A DNA stretch of 64,000 bases from Coniferiporia sulphurascens (GCA_002794785.1 NBBA01000001.1:186001-250000), one strand, 5' to 3'. Shown: positions 12,823-23,737, counted from the stretch's first letter. A program made the numbers and translations. Notes: a model not told the origin generated them from the letters alone.

Positions 12823-13180
12823 TTATACACAGGCGCGCCACAGCACGGCAGGCGGTGCAGCATCGTAGACGATCTTGCACTTACAGCATCGCCTGCCGCT
12901 TCGATGTAGATCCCAACACGCCCAGAAGCTTCCCTGTTTATATGCACTCAGTGAGTGTTGGTGCTGCGGCTTTGCGCTCGGTCTCTTATCACCTTCTTCT
13001 TGATGTTGCTTTATGGATGCTGTTTTCCCAGCCTCCTTCTTGGCCATAACTAGCTGGAGTTGCTGCTCGACCTTTTCTGATTGCTTCAACTGGCTGCACA
13101 CCACAGCAAGTGTGGCTTGCTCACGCTCCGCTTGGCTGAGTGGTGCTTCAAAGATCCGGGTCTGAGGTGCTGACAGGCAG
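12823..13180 (-). CDS. Unrecognised coiled-coil-like exon, possibly tied to the KDZ element
   Basis: A minus-strand frame reads through LSQAEREQATLAVVCSQLKQ and then a K/E/Q-rich stretch (VEQQLQLVMAKKEAGKTAS). Its charged heptad-like composition suggests a coiled coil. It is downstream of and on the same strand as the KDZ transposase tail, so it could be its last exon or a neighbouring passenger gene. I cannot assign a function. The ends are approximate. Confidence 0.3.
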
Positions 13181-13339
13181 ACAGATTGCTGGGGTAGATC
13201 AGTTTACAAGGTGGAAGAATGACAACAGGTGCTTTGCTGCCTATACTCACCAACTTCAGCTGCTGACAGGGCGTCCTAGTAGATAATGGACGTTCCTCTG
13301 ACGATGTGTAGGAGCTCGAACGGTCATGACGGTTCACAT

Positions 13340-14084
13340 TATTGAATTCACCAGCCTAGAATGGCTGCTTTCCTGTCGGTGACGTCATATGAGTGCTTCA
13401 GATATGGAGCGTCAGGGACAGAGATCAATTTGGTTCTCACGTCATCTACCCCGGTATGTATACATCTGGAACTTTGGACAATATGGTCTCTTCTCACTTT
13501 TCTTGAGTCTACTTTGTGCTAGCAAGGAGACCAATGGGAGCGAGTTTTAAGACAATGACAACTCCCACTCACACAGCTAGGACCTGGCAAATTATAACTT
13601 CAGAGAAGGCCGTCCACTCTCAGTTTCCTGGAATCGGAGTATCCAAGTGTCTGCTAATATACTGAGCTTATAAATAAACATGTATAGAGCAAACACACCT
13701 TTGTAATTGGCCCATTCATATGGAAGGTGTAGTCAATATTATGAAGGGGAAGGCACTTCTTATGATAATGGGTGCCTGGAGTGCATTCATTTGAAGTCCA
13801 TAACTCCCGAGTTCCAGAATTACACAAATGAGATGTGCATGCATGTAGCCGAGGCGGATCCATGAGGAAGCGCGGATCAATATCAAAAGATCTACTGTAA
13901 TGATCAACTCGTCGATCACGAAATTCGTCTATTTGTATTACAAGGTCATTACAACATCATATGTTACCCAGAGAATAAAGTGTATTCCCAATGTGAGCCC
14001 ACTTAGTAGGAGATGGGGAGTCATTACCATAGATAATACCAGAACTGTCTTCACTTGATAAAGTTAACTCAGCAAAGTCAGAGT
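13340..14084. other. No gene recognised
   Basis: Sequence between the coiled-coil-like frame and the KDZ remnant. It may be the 3' flank of the transposon. No terminal inverted repeat could be identified by eye. Confidence 0.35.
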
Positions 14085-15562
14085 TTACTGACCGCTCATT
14101 TTTGCATTCAATAGCCTCCGCCAACTCCAGAAACTCCCCATCTTCGATTTCATCATCTGATTGCTCATCATCCGAATCCGTGCCTGCATTGATGGCTGCA
14201 CTTTCAGTGTTAAGAAAGGTTGTTTACGAGTGGCCGTGATATACCATATCGACATGCTGCTTAACCATCCCACTCTTGTATTCTTCCAGTTTGGTAAGTG
14301 TCAGTCCCCAAACACCATACTCAAACGAACACAAGGGTGGAACAGTATTAGTCTTCCCTTGCCACTCGATGCATAGAGCCAATAGCTCGCAGCATCTGAG
14401 GCTGAGTGCATAATGGCATGGGGAGTCTTCTGCTATCAAGAAGTTAAATGTTGATTCTACTGCATATAAACACAATTAATGAGGTACTCACGATGTAAAG
14501 ACAAAGCCGTGGAAACCCGGGTCCACTTGCTAAGCACCCAGCCCTGCATTGCGCCTTTCTCTCTGGCAAGTCGCTGGAGTTCTTCTTTGCAATGCCTAAC
14601 TTCTAAGAGTGCCTTGATACTCTTTTGTATGCTTTTGTCACCAAGCCAGCATGGGATGTTGTCGTCGTTGTCAAAAAGGCCGACATCTTGCCAAATGTTG
14701 TCATCGACATCCAAGTCAAATAGTCCCTTGATGTTGATAGGCTCTGGACATCTCATGCGAGATGGTGCCTTTCCGTCTGCGGCGAGTCTTTGTAGAGTAT
14801 CACATACCAAATTATACTTCTTTGCTAATTGAGTTATGCTGGGGTCGTGACGTTTTACTTGGGATTCAATTAGGTCTGACTTTTTATGGTCTGCAGGCAT
14901 TTAAGGTGTTAGATAGAGTCTCTGGAATGGGAGTGCAGTTCCCTACCACTGGAAGTGGAACTCTGAGTACGATACAGCCGCTCCATACCTTGGAGTTCAA
15001 ATTTACGACTCTGGAGCTTGGAGCGCAGTCGAGATTTCAGCATGCGCACATTCATGCAATGATTGACAAAGGGACTTTTTTTAAATGAATCCAACTTCTC
15101 TTTATCATCAGCTCCAAGTGCTCTTTTCTTGTTTATGATTTCTTTTGTCAAACGTGCATAGGACAACTCCAAAGTCCTGATAATGGCCATATTTTCCTGT
15201 GTCGACATCCTCATTTGATAGGGCCTGGCAGCAAGAACAAATACTTTGCGAAATTATATTGCAGCGTGATTGCAATGCAACAATTTCTTCTACTGCATTA
15301 TGCATGGCAGACTTGGACTGTTCTAGGGAGGTTCAGCCATGGCGAACCCTAGCACATAATAAAAGATGGGCTTACTAGGTAACGCCTTAGTCTGCTCATC
15401 TACTTGTTTCTCCCACTCTGCCAAAAGAATATCTTCTGGAACTCCATGCTTTGCCAACTCTTTTTCCGCATTGTGAAGTCTTTGATAGCATTGTTGTGTC
15501 CAATTAAGGAGCCATGATCCAAGTTTAAAAAGATTAACATCACTAAGATGTGATACTTGCAC
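14085..15562 (-). pseudogene. KDZ (Kyakuja-Dileera-Zisupton) transposase, C-terminal remnant
   Basis: Minus-strand exons in order: 15323-15562 (LFKLGSWLLNWTQQCYQRL), about 14909-15214 (ELSYARLTKEIINKKRAL), 14457-14900 (LAKKYNLVCDTLQRLAADG, then LFDLDVDDNIWQDVGL and IKALLEVRHCKEELQRLARE), and a short exon near 14380-14475. KDZ transposases are large fungal DDE enzymes whose C-termini carry the (L/F)xLDVDDxIWQDVGL and ALLELDRCxEExxRL signatures; this copy matches both. The SWIM/zinc N-terminal part and the catalytic core are absent, because the frame stops at 15562 just before the X1 element. It is therefore a truncated, inactive copy. Confidence 0.8.
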
Positions 15563-15634
15563 ATCAATAGTATGTAACTGTTAGTAAATTGATGAAAATT
15601 GTGATCGCCGGATCAACGGATTAGCAAGATCGAC

Positions 15635-16204
15635 ATGGCAAGACCCGTAAATCTAATCGATACCAGGAACCTATGTCAACGCTGTAAAGATGCAGATCAA
15701 GTAGCATGGAAAGCATTTAACATTGCATGTGCAACAGTAGGACAGAATGCAGGATATGACAACTGTCAAATTACATTTGATCATACTACAAGGGAACAAC
15801 AAGTGGCAGAAAGGCTAGAAGTAATAATTGAACATAGAGCGACTATGTTCTCATACCAATTGAATAGATATGTAATCAGCGCTTACACAGGAACTAAGAT
15901 TTATAATCAGCCACATAATGAATTATGTTATCAAAGGGCGGTTATTACATCAACCAATTATGCAGAAGCGGCACACCAAATAGTTCATACTATCAATAAA
16001 CAATTACAAGAACAACTATTTGCATACAAAGCCAACTTCATAGCCAAAGGACACACAACAGTAGATCAAAAGGAACCAAACCAAAGACAGGAGTTAGTAC
16101 CAATAGATAAGGAAATCATAATACGATGGTTCAATGATGAACCGTCATATAGAGTCACACCCAGGTACAGCAGGATGGGCCTGAGGAGCTCTTTATGCCA
16201 ATAG
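15635..16204 (+). CDS. X-element ORF, unknown protein with CxxC (189 aa)
   Basis: Starts MARPVNLIDTRNLCQRCKDA. Its best-conserved parts against the other two copies are LCQRC, AGYDNCQITFDHTT, FIAKGHTTVDQK and RWFNDEPSYRVTP. It has no signal peptide or membrane helix. The frame diverges after RVTPRY, where the other copies continue. A second frame immediately downstream reads EELFMPIDDRTP, matching VIDDRTPTERYPPMDL of copy X3, so this copy probably carries a frameshift near its end and the native protein would be about 200 aa. I do not recognise the family. Confidence 0.6.
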   Translation: MARPVNLIDTRNLCQRCKDADQVAWKAFNIACATVGQNAGYDNCQITFDHTTREQQVAERLEVIIEHRATMFSYQLNRYVISAYTGTKIYNQPHNELCYQRAVITSTNYAEAAHQIVHTINKQLQEQLFAYKANFIAKGHTTVDQKEPNQRQELVPIDKEIIIRWFNDEPSYRVTPRYSRMGLRSSLCQ

Positions 16205-16722
16205 ATGATAGGACACCAGAACGAACCCCTTTCAATGAAGCAATGGAAATGACTCAATATTAGTCTACGGTAATAAGTAACAAGCCACAACAAGATAAGA
16301 TTAAGAAGGCTAGCATAATCGCTGAGCCACACAAGTATATCTAAGCATTCGGCTAAGAATAACCAAAGGAAGCATGGCGATCAATTGAAGACGCAATTGA
16401 TGGGAGCCAAGTATAGTGCATCACACAGCAGAACCAATTAGGAAATAAGGAGAAGCATCATAGGTATAGTAGTATCTGAGAATGGTTAACTTAGGTATTA
16501 TACTGTATGACTCGATGGAAACTCAAGGAAGGTTCTGGCATAAGATAAAGATAGCACGGTAGGCTGTAGAACATACCGGAATATGTAACTGACTCATAAG
16601 AAAGCTAAGAATAGTAAATAGCATGTACAGGATTGTACCGGAACATTCTTATGACTTATAAATCAAGAGTAGTATGTTGTAGTAACTACCGGAACATAGT
16701 AAATAGACTACAACATGTAGGG

Positions 16723-16730
16723 TATAAAAG
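16723..16730 (+). promoter_or_regulatory. TATA box inside X1
   Basis: TATAAAAG lies about 175 bp before the element's 3' end, where the R-region start of an LTR would be expected. Copy X3 has TATATAAGG in the equivalent place. Confidence 0.5.
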
Positions 16731-16906
16731 CCCAATGTAAAATTGCGGTAAAAAGCAGTTTAATTCATCTCTTGTCTCTTACCACCATCATCAGCTCTAA
16801 CACTCTAGCGAGTGGAGGGTACCAAGCCTACCCTAAACTAACTAGTATCATTGTGTGAATCTGTTATCACTTGTTTCTAACCCTTAATCAGGGAGCGAAT
16901 CTAACA

Positions 16907-17646
16907 GGCTTCGGCATAGAGCTCATCCATGAACTTCAGCCGGGTCAGGGAATTGAGTCAGTGGTAGTCATTGACAAACCATTCCCAGAATCAGGGATCC
17001 ATCAACCCTCCGGCCACCATTGCAATGATCTTATCATCTGCCACTGATTTCACCATCTGGTATGAGAGGGCTGCTCCCTGCCATTGGCGAAGGGTCTGGA
17101 CACTTGGATCACCCGGAGTGAGTATGGGGCACTTGGTGGGACCTGCCCATTCGACCACCGGAGTCCGTCCAGAGGTCCAGACAAGTGAGGTCATGGCTAT
17201 TGAGATGGTCTTGTTCTCTGATGCTGTAGAGTGGTCTGAGGCAGATGATCGAGTAGATGGGCTGGAAAGTCCGGACTCAGAGTCGGAGAGTGGTGGGAGT
17301 GTTGGGGAGCTAAAGATAGACTCCGGAGGTACTGGTTGGGCGTGGGAAGCGGCGGACTTGTGCCACTGGTACAGGCTGTCATGGGCTCGGGTTTGTGGGT
17401 GTGGTCTGGGAATTTTGTAACTGGGATTTTGACCAGGGTTCTGACCCAATCAAAGGTGGCTGGGCTGGGCTGGGATCGTTGGGATCGCTTTGAATTGCGA
17501 AGCCCGAGAAGCTGGGAAGACCTGTTAGGCGCTGGGATGCCGTACAAGTCCTGTGGGTCCGGGGATCGTTCGATCGGCGGGATCAGAGGGCGGGTACCGT
17601 CGGAGTAGTGTGTAGGGCTTCGGACTTGGTTCCCTGGCACATACAA
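16907..17646 (-). pseudogene. Gypsy-type retrotransposon gag, 5' fragment
   Basis: Two overlapping minus frames (17646-17197 and 17449-16991) together give a proline/serine-rich N-terminus and then the conserved gag core GPTKCPILTPGDPSVQTLRQ, KSVADDKIIAMVAGGLMDP, WFVNDYH and FMDELYA. The LTPGD...GGLxDPxxxxWF pattern is typical of agaricomycete gypsy/Ty3 gag. The frames are offset, so there is at least one frameshift. The sequence is then cut by X1 at 16906. No pol is present. It directly follows the LTR at 17650-18034 on the same strand. Confidence 0.7.
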
Positions 17647-17649
17647 CAG

Positions 17650-18034
17650 TGTAGAAATGCTCTGTCAATTTCAAAAAAAAAGTGGAAGCCAACCAGGAGT
17701 TGGCAACACTAAAGTTCAGCCTAGGACAGAAAGGACAAAAGTGTCTTTGTTGCTGTCAGATAGACTACATACATTCCATGCTATAACTACTCACCTTTGT
17801 TGCTGTCAGATAGACTGAGGCAACAAAGGCACGGAAAGCAAATGGGAATAGCAAGGTAATTATGTAAGTGTAGATCTGTACAGTCCGGAGGAAATACAAT
17901 CATGTGACCATCAGTCCGGTGCATCAGGTGACAGCCCGGCGCATCATGTGACTGACAACCCGGCGCGTCAGGTGATGTCCGGACCTGGTGGTCTCCAATG
18001 TGTAGGCATCGGAGTAGTAAGCCCTGGGCTTACA
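17650..18034 (-). mobile_element. 5' LTR of a gypsy-type element (G family)
   Basis: On minus it begins TGTAAGCCCTGGGCTTAC-like sequence (an almost perfect terminal palindrome) and probably ends CTACA at 17650. The first ~290 bp match the LTR at 63716-64000. Inside are a twice-repeated block CTTTGTTGCTGTCAGATAGA and three repeats around GCGCCGGG with CACATG/CACCTG. The inner end is inferred from the gag start close by. Confidence 0.7.
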
Positions 18035-18035
18035 T

Positions 18036-18350
18036 GGTAATGTAGTTAGTGGCTGGAACGAGCAATACTGAAAACAATCACCCAAAAGTATTTAACCTGA
18101 TCACCAAGGAGGATATAGTTAATGAAGAAGCAATCGGATATCGAAATTCTACCTCTTTATCAAATGTAATGACTAAAGAAAACAATTAAAGGGATTTCCA
18201 GTAACCAAATTTGTTAAAGACTCAACTGGTATCATAGCAAATAGCGGTAGCGATTGTACCTTGGACGCATGTATCTTCTGCATAGCTAGAAAGGAAGAGC
18301 GGAATTTCACTGGGATCAATAGGCTCCACACCAGACCGGGTTGATAACAT
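18036..18350 (-). pseudogene. DUF6533-type gene, copy D (5' fragment only)
   Basis: Begins at the ATG at 18350 (MLSTRSGVEPIDPSE, then TAICYDT). It continues through exon 2 (ITFDKE, here with a normal GTAGAA donor) and exon 3 (VKYFW), and stops where the G-family LTR begins at 18034. All downstream exons are missing. The PL14 relic 2 lies about 1 kb upstream on the same strand. Confidence 0.8.
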
Positions 18351-19304
18351 TTTGGAAAGCTTCACGGTTTAAGGTGTGCAGAGCATACGGAATGGGAGCT
18401 GTCACGCCTAGCTGGCCAGTAATCAGAAGCGACTTGCGCTGGGGTCAACTTTATATAAGGGAGTCTGAAAAATGCTCCTCGCATCTTTTGTTTGACAGAG
18501 TGATGTCCGTGAGGAGCTTTTCACAGCTTTCATAAAATATCTGGACCTGAGTAAAGATGCAGAACTAGGCTTACCGCTTGAACGCTACTATTGAACATCC
18601 ACGGCAATCACTAAAGATGGAACCTGGGAACAGAGTACAATCCACTTAGGCCTAAGTAACAGTTTGTTGCACTGCTTTCACGCTGGACTGGCCCCTGCTC
18701 ATGCCATGATGACAGCCCGCCCTTGAAAACATCATCACTATGTGATTGATATAGAGCCTACAAGAGAGTTTACGGAGTCCCCGATCAGCTAAGTCGCAAA
18801 AGTCATACAACAAGACATCGAGTATCATAATAGTGACTTCAAGTAAACCGGTTTGCATTCCATCTTCAGACAAGACATTCCCTTTTTAAACAAAACAGAA
18901 CACTCATGTACCATCTGTTTGAGTGTCAGAAAAACAAAGCGAATCACAGAAGAGCACATTGAGAGAGGCACCGACAAGGAACATCCGGAACTAAACGCTC
19001 CGGTTTATTTTTTACTCACATCATGACACAGTTTCACACTGTATGTACAAAGTAGTCACCTCATTCCTGTCAATGGATGCGCGGTTCTCTCCCACGCCGA
19101 GTGTGTTCATCTTTACGCACTCAAGCACTGCGACCTACGCGCTCATGGTGAATGCGATCGATCCATGATAGAAGGAGGAACTAGTCATCGTCTGATATCG
19201 TGTCAGGGATGGTGAGCCATCCATTGGCACTCATGGAGGTGAGCAGTAGGCAAGTGTACAGTGCGTCTACGCCCTTAGTGTATCACACGAATCGCTCATT
19301 GAAC
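18351..19304. other. No gene recognised
   Basis: Spacer between copy D and PL14 relic 2. Short frames only. Confidence 0.35.
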
Positions 19305-19660
19305 TTTGAAATAGTTGAAGCACCCGAAAGCTTCGGGGCCGTCTCTGCCAACTGTAAACGTTTTAGCACTAAATGTAGATGTATAATGAAGACGAACACA
19401 TACAGACGTTAGGGAGCTTTTTGCTTTTGCTAGGCTTGAAACCATCCCCAAGCATGACAGATTACCCAAACACGGCCTGTTATGGTTGGTCACAGCTTTG
19501 TACGCGTCCCAGCTAGGGGTAGACGGCCTCCCAGGTGGTCCTACTCACCTAAATGACGGTGTCGTGTATGACGCCGCCCTGTGTCCCGACGTCACTCAGC
19601 GCACCATCGCCAGATTTGTGCCAACCGGTGCACAACACGGTGATGTTTTCATTGCCATCA
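19305..19660 (-). pseudogene. PL14-type polysaccharide lyase relic 2
   Basis: A minus-strand fragment with the start of exon 2 (VGRDGPEAFGCFNYF, compare DGSEAFGCSGG of the intact gene), the intron-1 region, and exon-1 sequence to about 19660. Most of exon 2 and exon 3 are missing. It sits upstream of copy D on the same strand. Confidence 0.65.
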
Positions 19661-20013
19661 GTGCTAGCGGGAAGAGGCCAATGGAACCAAAAACGCGGAG
19701 GCTGGAGATGGTCGGGAGAACCCGGGGACAATACGCAAAGTTAATTATGTAATGATCAAAACTGCCAATGCTCATAAGTTACACAAATTGAAGGAATGCA
19801 GACTGTTTGGATTTATCTAACTCGAGCCCTATAGACTGTCAAGGAATCGCCGATAATAAGGAAAACGAAAATGGGGAACATGATTGGAGCGTATCATACT
19901 ATAAATATATAAAAGCAGTTGAAAGGGTCACCATATTACTGCAATGCACCCTATACACGTGGTGCATCAGGGTCATAGGAAATTCGAGAACATGATGAAG
20001 CCTGTGCCAGGAT
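19661..20013. other. No gene recognised
   Basis: Gap between PL14 relic 2 and the 3' end of DUF6533 copy E. Confidence 0.35.
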
Positions 20014-21587
20014 CTATGCGAACTGCATGTCGCTTACACTGTGATCCCTGTAGCTCGTGCCTTCATTGACACCCATTTCGGCTGCTTCAATCAGGTGTAC
20101 CATCAATCGGCAACCTACTATGCAGGGAAAGGTAGTGGATGCCAGAACACCCTGAGCGATATTAAGCACTACATTAGAGGAGAAGCCTTGATCCACCCAG
20201 TTAAATGAGACATGCGCTACATCGCATATCATTACGCTAGAAAAGCGATGTTTAATCAGCTGAAACCAAAAACATGTGGAATACTTACATGATGAAATGG
20301 AACACTTGATCGAGGACAAGGACTTTGACAAGGGTTACTCCCTTGAATCCACCTGATTCCCTCCAAAAAGAAGTAGCTTTATAGAGAGCCAGAAGAAGCA
20401 GGATAAGCTGAAGTACAAGTGCGGTCGTCCTGTCATGATGTAAGCACGGAATTACGCTATGTGACTTTTTGTACGAACCAGGAAAGAGTCTCAAATAAAG
20501 GGGAAGCAATGTAGTCGATGCCACAAAGTACATACCCTTCTGAGCCGTCTACGGATACTGTTCCACTTATGATGAGCTTCTGGTCTGGGGCTGGGGAATA
20601 TTTTTTGCTTACTTTTGTCTATCTTTAATATAGTGACCACAATTCCAAGCATGAAGATAGATTCTACGGCAAACAAAGCTTTGAGGTACATGGCCAATTT
20701 TTTATCTGTCACATTCTTGAGTACGGCCACGGAGCTTCGATAGCAGATTTAAAGTAAACACAAATACCCCCGGACCATAACATGAGGACCCTCATCAAGA
20801 GAATATCTATAGCAAGGCCTCGAAAAATGTGTGAATAAAAAGAAAGAATCTCCATACAGTCTACTAGAGCAATTGTCATCCAGTCTGAGTTCGGCATCAG
20901 CATTGATCTTGCTTTCATTGGAAAAAAACAGGACAATATTCTTACCTCCTAGATTACCTATCCATCCAAATAAGTTGCCTATTTTTCATTAACATGGCCC
21001 GTGATGATGAAATATTTCCCCTTACATCTAGAAAGTCACAATTATGAAAACACTGTACAAGTACGATTCTGTGGCATATGTACAACTTTATATTCGTGTG
21101 ATCTGAGTAAACTAGGTGTTAAGCTCAACAGTTACATGGTGATCGATGTCGGGGCTTCCTGATTGTCGAGGCTGGTGGTTACGGCAACGGGGCTTCCTAG
21201 ATGTCATAAGTCGAAGGTGATCAGTGGCGGGGCTTCCTGATCATCGATGTGGTTCTGGGTAGGGGCTTTAACAGAGTCGGGTTACAACAAAGTGGCTGGC
21301 GACTAGGTAGAGCACACAGTAGGCTGTGAGGTGCATATAATGGGCTTGTATGAACAAAGAGCACAAGCTTAGGGCTTGTGCTACTGAAGTTACATGCTTA
21401 TATGCTACTCTATGTGTGTTAGGACCAAGGGTAACCATGGTTAGCCGATGGAACAAGTAGTCGAGATAGAGTTGGGGTGTGTGATTGAGTCAAGAATAAG
21501 TCAGTAGATGTTGGTACTTCGCTCAGGAGAAGTCTGAGAGAATTGAGAAGGTGAATTAAACTGGGGTCTAGGCTGGTCTAGGCCCTC

Positions 21588-21596
21588 CTTATATAC
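21588..21596 (-). promoter_or_regulatory. TATA box inside X3
   Basis: TATATAAGG on minus, about 170 bp before the element end, in the same relative place as TATAAAAG in X1. Confidence 0.45.
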
Positions 21597-22118
21597 ATGA
21601 AGAAGAAGCTCCGCTTGAAAGTGGATGCTCCACAAGGCTCTGCAGTTGGAGCTATGACGTCTCACAGTGTCGTCATAAGCTCCACTGACTTGGAGCTGCG
21701 TACCAGTGCAATGACCTCATTAGAGGATCATATGAGAAATAACTATCTATGATTGGCCATTGGTGCTCCACTGAGCTCCACTGCGCATCATGCGCTCCAC
21801 TATGCTCCACTAGGCTCCACTGAGCTCATAGTGAAGTCATAGGTGTCATAATGACTTCACCATGACGCTTAGGCTGTGCACGTCGCCCCACTGTTCTGCA
21901 CGCTACCCTGTAGTCTTATGTGCCAGTGGCTTCTTGTTGAGATGCTGCCTAACAGCTTGATGATTGGTAAGTCGTTGACTTGTCTTGTTGGCCTCCTGTA
22001 CTGGTTCCTCCATGTTATCCTGTCGTATTGGACACTTCGCCATTTAGAGTTTGTGGCTGGCTTCGGTAAGCGCTTCGGTTCCTGCCGAGTGTGGCTTAAT
22101 CGTGTAATACGATATCGG

Positions 22119-22613
22119 CTAAAGGTCCATAGGCGGGTACCTTTCAGTTGGTGTCCTGTCGTCGATCACATTGTCCGGTGGTTCGTTAATGTGGTTTATC
22201 CTAGCGATACGTCGCGTGTATCCTGGAGGTGGCGCCGGGGGTGATCCATTTGATAACCATAGTGTTATCATGTAAAGATTAACATTGCCGATCTGTTGAT
22301 CGGCAGTCGTTGATCCCTTTGCTGATAGATTCTCGAAGAGGGTGATTACCTTTGTGCGTAATCGGTGAGCATTAGCTAGGAATGTGTTATCCTGCAACAT
22401 CCTGTATGGGAAGGATCCTGAGACCACTCGTAGGTCACATTCCCTGTCATGTATGTGTGGGTTCACTATCGTCTGGACATGGACATTGTGCAAAAACTCC
22501 TGTACATCAAAGATGTACATTTGTATCGTGTGTGTTACCCTGACCTCCGTGTCATCGCCTATAGGGTCTACAGCGTGATCTGTAGTTACCTGGCAGTTTG
22601 TGTACCCTGCCAT
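22119..22613 (-). CDS. X-element ORF, divergent copy (164 aa from first ATG)
   Basis: The annotated ATG at 22613 is internal to the homologous region: upstream in the same frame the sequence reads LCHRCRTAYNQSWEAFNT, matching LCQRCKDADQVAWKAFNI of X1, back to an in-frame stop near 22705. Conserved segments are AGYTNCQVTTDH, LSAKGSTTADQQIGN, PPPGYTRRI and the C-terminal IDDRTPTERYPPMDL. Divergence from X1/X2 is high at protein level, yet the frame remains open. No known domain is recognised. Confidence 0.6.
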   Translation of the reverse strand: MAGYTNCQVTTDHAVDPIGDDTEVRVTHTIQMYIFDVQEFLHNVHVQTIVNPHIHDRECDLRVVSGSFPYRMLQDNTFLANAHRLRTKVITLFENLSAKGSTTADQQIGNVNLYMITLWLSNGSPPAPPPGYTRRIARINHINEPPDNVIDDRTPTERYPPMDL

Positions 22614-23482
22614 GTAAAAGCATTCGGTTATTACTGTGTTAAATGCTTCCCATGATTGATTGTATGCGGTCCGGCATCGGTGGCAGAGTATTGACGGGTC
22701 AAGAGTCTTTAGCAGTCACTTGAGCATTGTGATTGGCCTGATGTTCCCAAGAAGTCCTGGTTTTCTAGTTAGTTCCATCCCCATGTTGAATGATCGCTGG
22801 ATAGTCTCTGTGGGAGTCCCTTCCTGTATTGGTAGTTGCTGGTATCATTGCCTAAGCTTGTAAGCAAGCTTATTCATCAATTCCTAACAATGTGTTTGCT
22901 ACTGTAGGGTCTTGTGTAGTGTCATTTACATGGCTATGGAAGGTCATGGAAACCCAAGGAAATGTCTGGGTAATGCACTCTGAGGTGTCAGTAAGCAAAG
23001 CACGTCATGATGGTGCAATATGGCATCATCATGGCATCTTATGGTGTCAGGTGAATGAGGATGAGTAATAGAGAGAAATGGGGGAGTTGTGCTGACTGGT
23101 GATGACGAATAGGAAGTGAGTCAGCACAGTAAGGGAAAAGTAAAGAAAAACGTAACACTAGGCCCATTTTCTGGTAATTAGAGCTTCAATGTGCGAGACT
23201 CAGTTTTAAAAGACAAGCTCACTCGGTATTTTCACCAATACAGAAACAATCCCTATGTACCGATTCTGTGGAAAGTGTGTGATCGGTCAGTAGTCTTCGT
23301 CACATTTCGAAAAGCGATATAATAGAAACTTGCAAGAAAGTAGACAATGCTGATGGTCTTGCGAGGAGAGCTCTTTGTGGACCCAGAATAACTAGTTATG
23401 AGTTAAACAAACTTGCGGCCGTGCTGTAATAATCACCCAAAAGTGTTTAAACTGTGGCATTATAGAAGATATGGTTAGTGAA

Positions 23483-23737
23483 TATTAAATAAATATAACG
23501 AACGGTATAAATATAGTACGTGGTCATATGAACAACCACCTTACTAAGTGAACGATAACGCAACGATAACGCCATACGATAGGAGCTAGTTAGTTATAGT
23601 AGTACTAGCCCACGGAACGTGTATATAAGGGGAGCTGGTCTCGCCCTAGAAATACATCGGTTTACGCTGATAACCCACCTTGCCTGAGTCTCACCACTGC
23701 ACCTCATCGTCTACCACAACGTGCGTAGATTTTAAGA
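23483..23737 (+). repeat. Copia 5' LTR
   Basis: 255 bp, beginning TATTAAATAAATATAAC and ending GTAGATTTTAAGA, so it lacks TG..CA ends. It contains a GTATATAAGG box near 23620 that could drive transcription. Confidence 0.95.

Larger units (their letters stand above)
15579..16906 (+). mobile_element. X-family ORF-bearing element, copy X1
   Basis: Begins TGTTAGTAAATTGATG and ends GCGAATCTAACA, so the termini are TGTTAG/CTAACA. It is homologous to 62579-63715 along its first 1.1 kb and by protein to 21417-22889. It holds the ORF at 15635-16204, three TACCGGAA motifs, and a TATAAAAG box at 16723 followed by about 175 bp to the end. That layout resembles an LTR (U3 with an ORF, then R-U5). The flanks do not show a matching 5-bp duplication (GTAAC left, GGCTT right). 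The left flank is KDZ and the right flank is gypsy gag. Confidence 0.75.
21417..22889 (-). mobile_element. X-family ORF-bearing element, copy X3, nested in the S LTR
   Basis: On minus it starts TGTTAGGAATTGATG and ends TTGGTCCTAACA. The duplication ATGTG flanks it at 21412-21416 and 22890-22894. Inside are the minus ORF 22119-22613, a TATATAAGG box near 21588-21596 and a cluster of CTCCACT repeats near 21761-21830 upstream of that box. The layout (ORF, then TATA, then 3' end) matches X1. Confidence 0.85.
21117..23157 (+). mobile_element. S-family solo LTR (TGTTAAGC...GTAACA) split by X3
   Basis: Starts TGTTAAGCTCAACAGTTAC and ends AACGTAACA. It is flanked by CTAGG at 21112-21116 and 23158-23162, a perfect 5-bp duplication in DUF6533 copy E. 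Without the X3 insertion the LTR is about 560 bp. It contains three GGGGCTTCCTGAT-like repeats and the hairpin AGCACAAGC/GCTTGTGCT. Confidence 0.9.
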
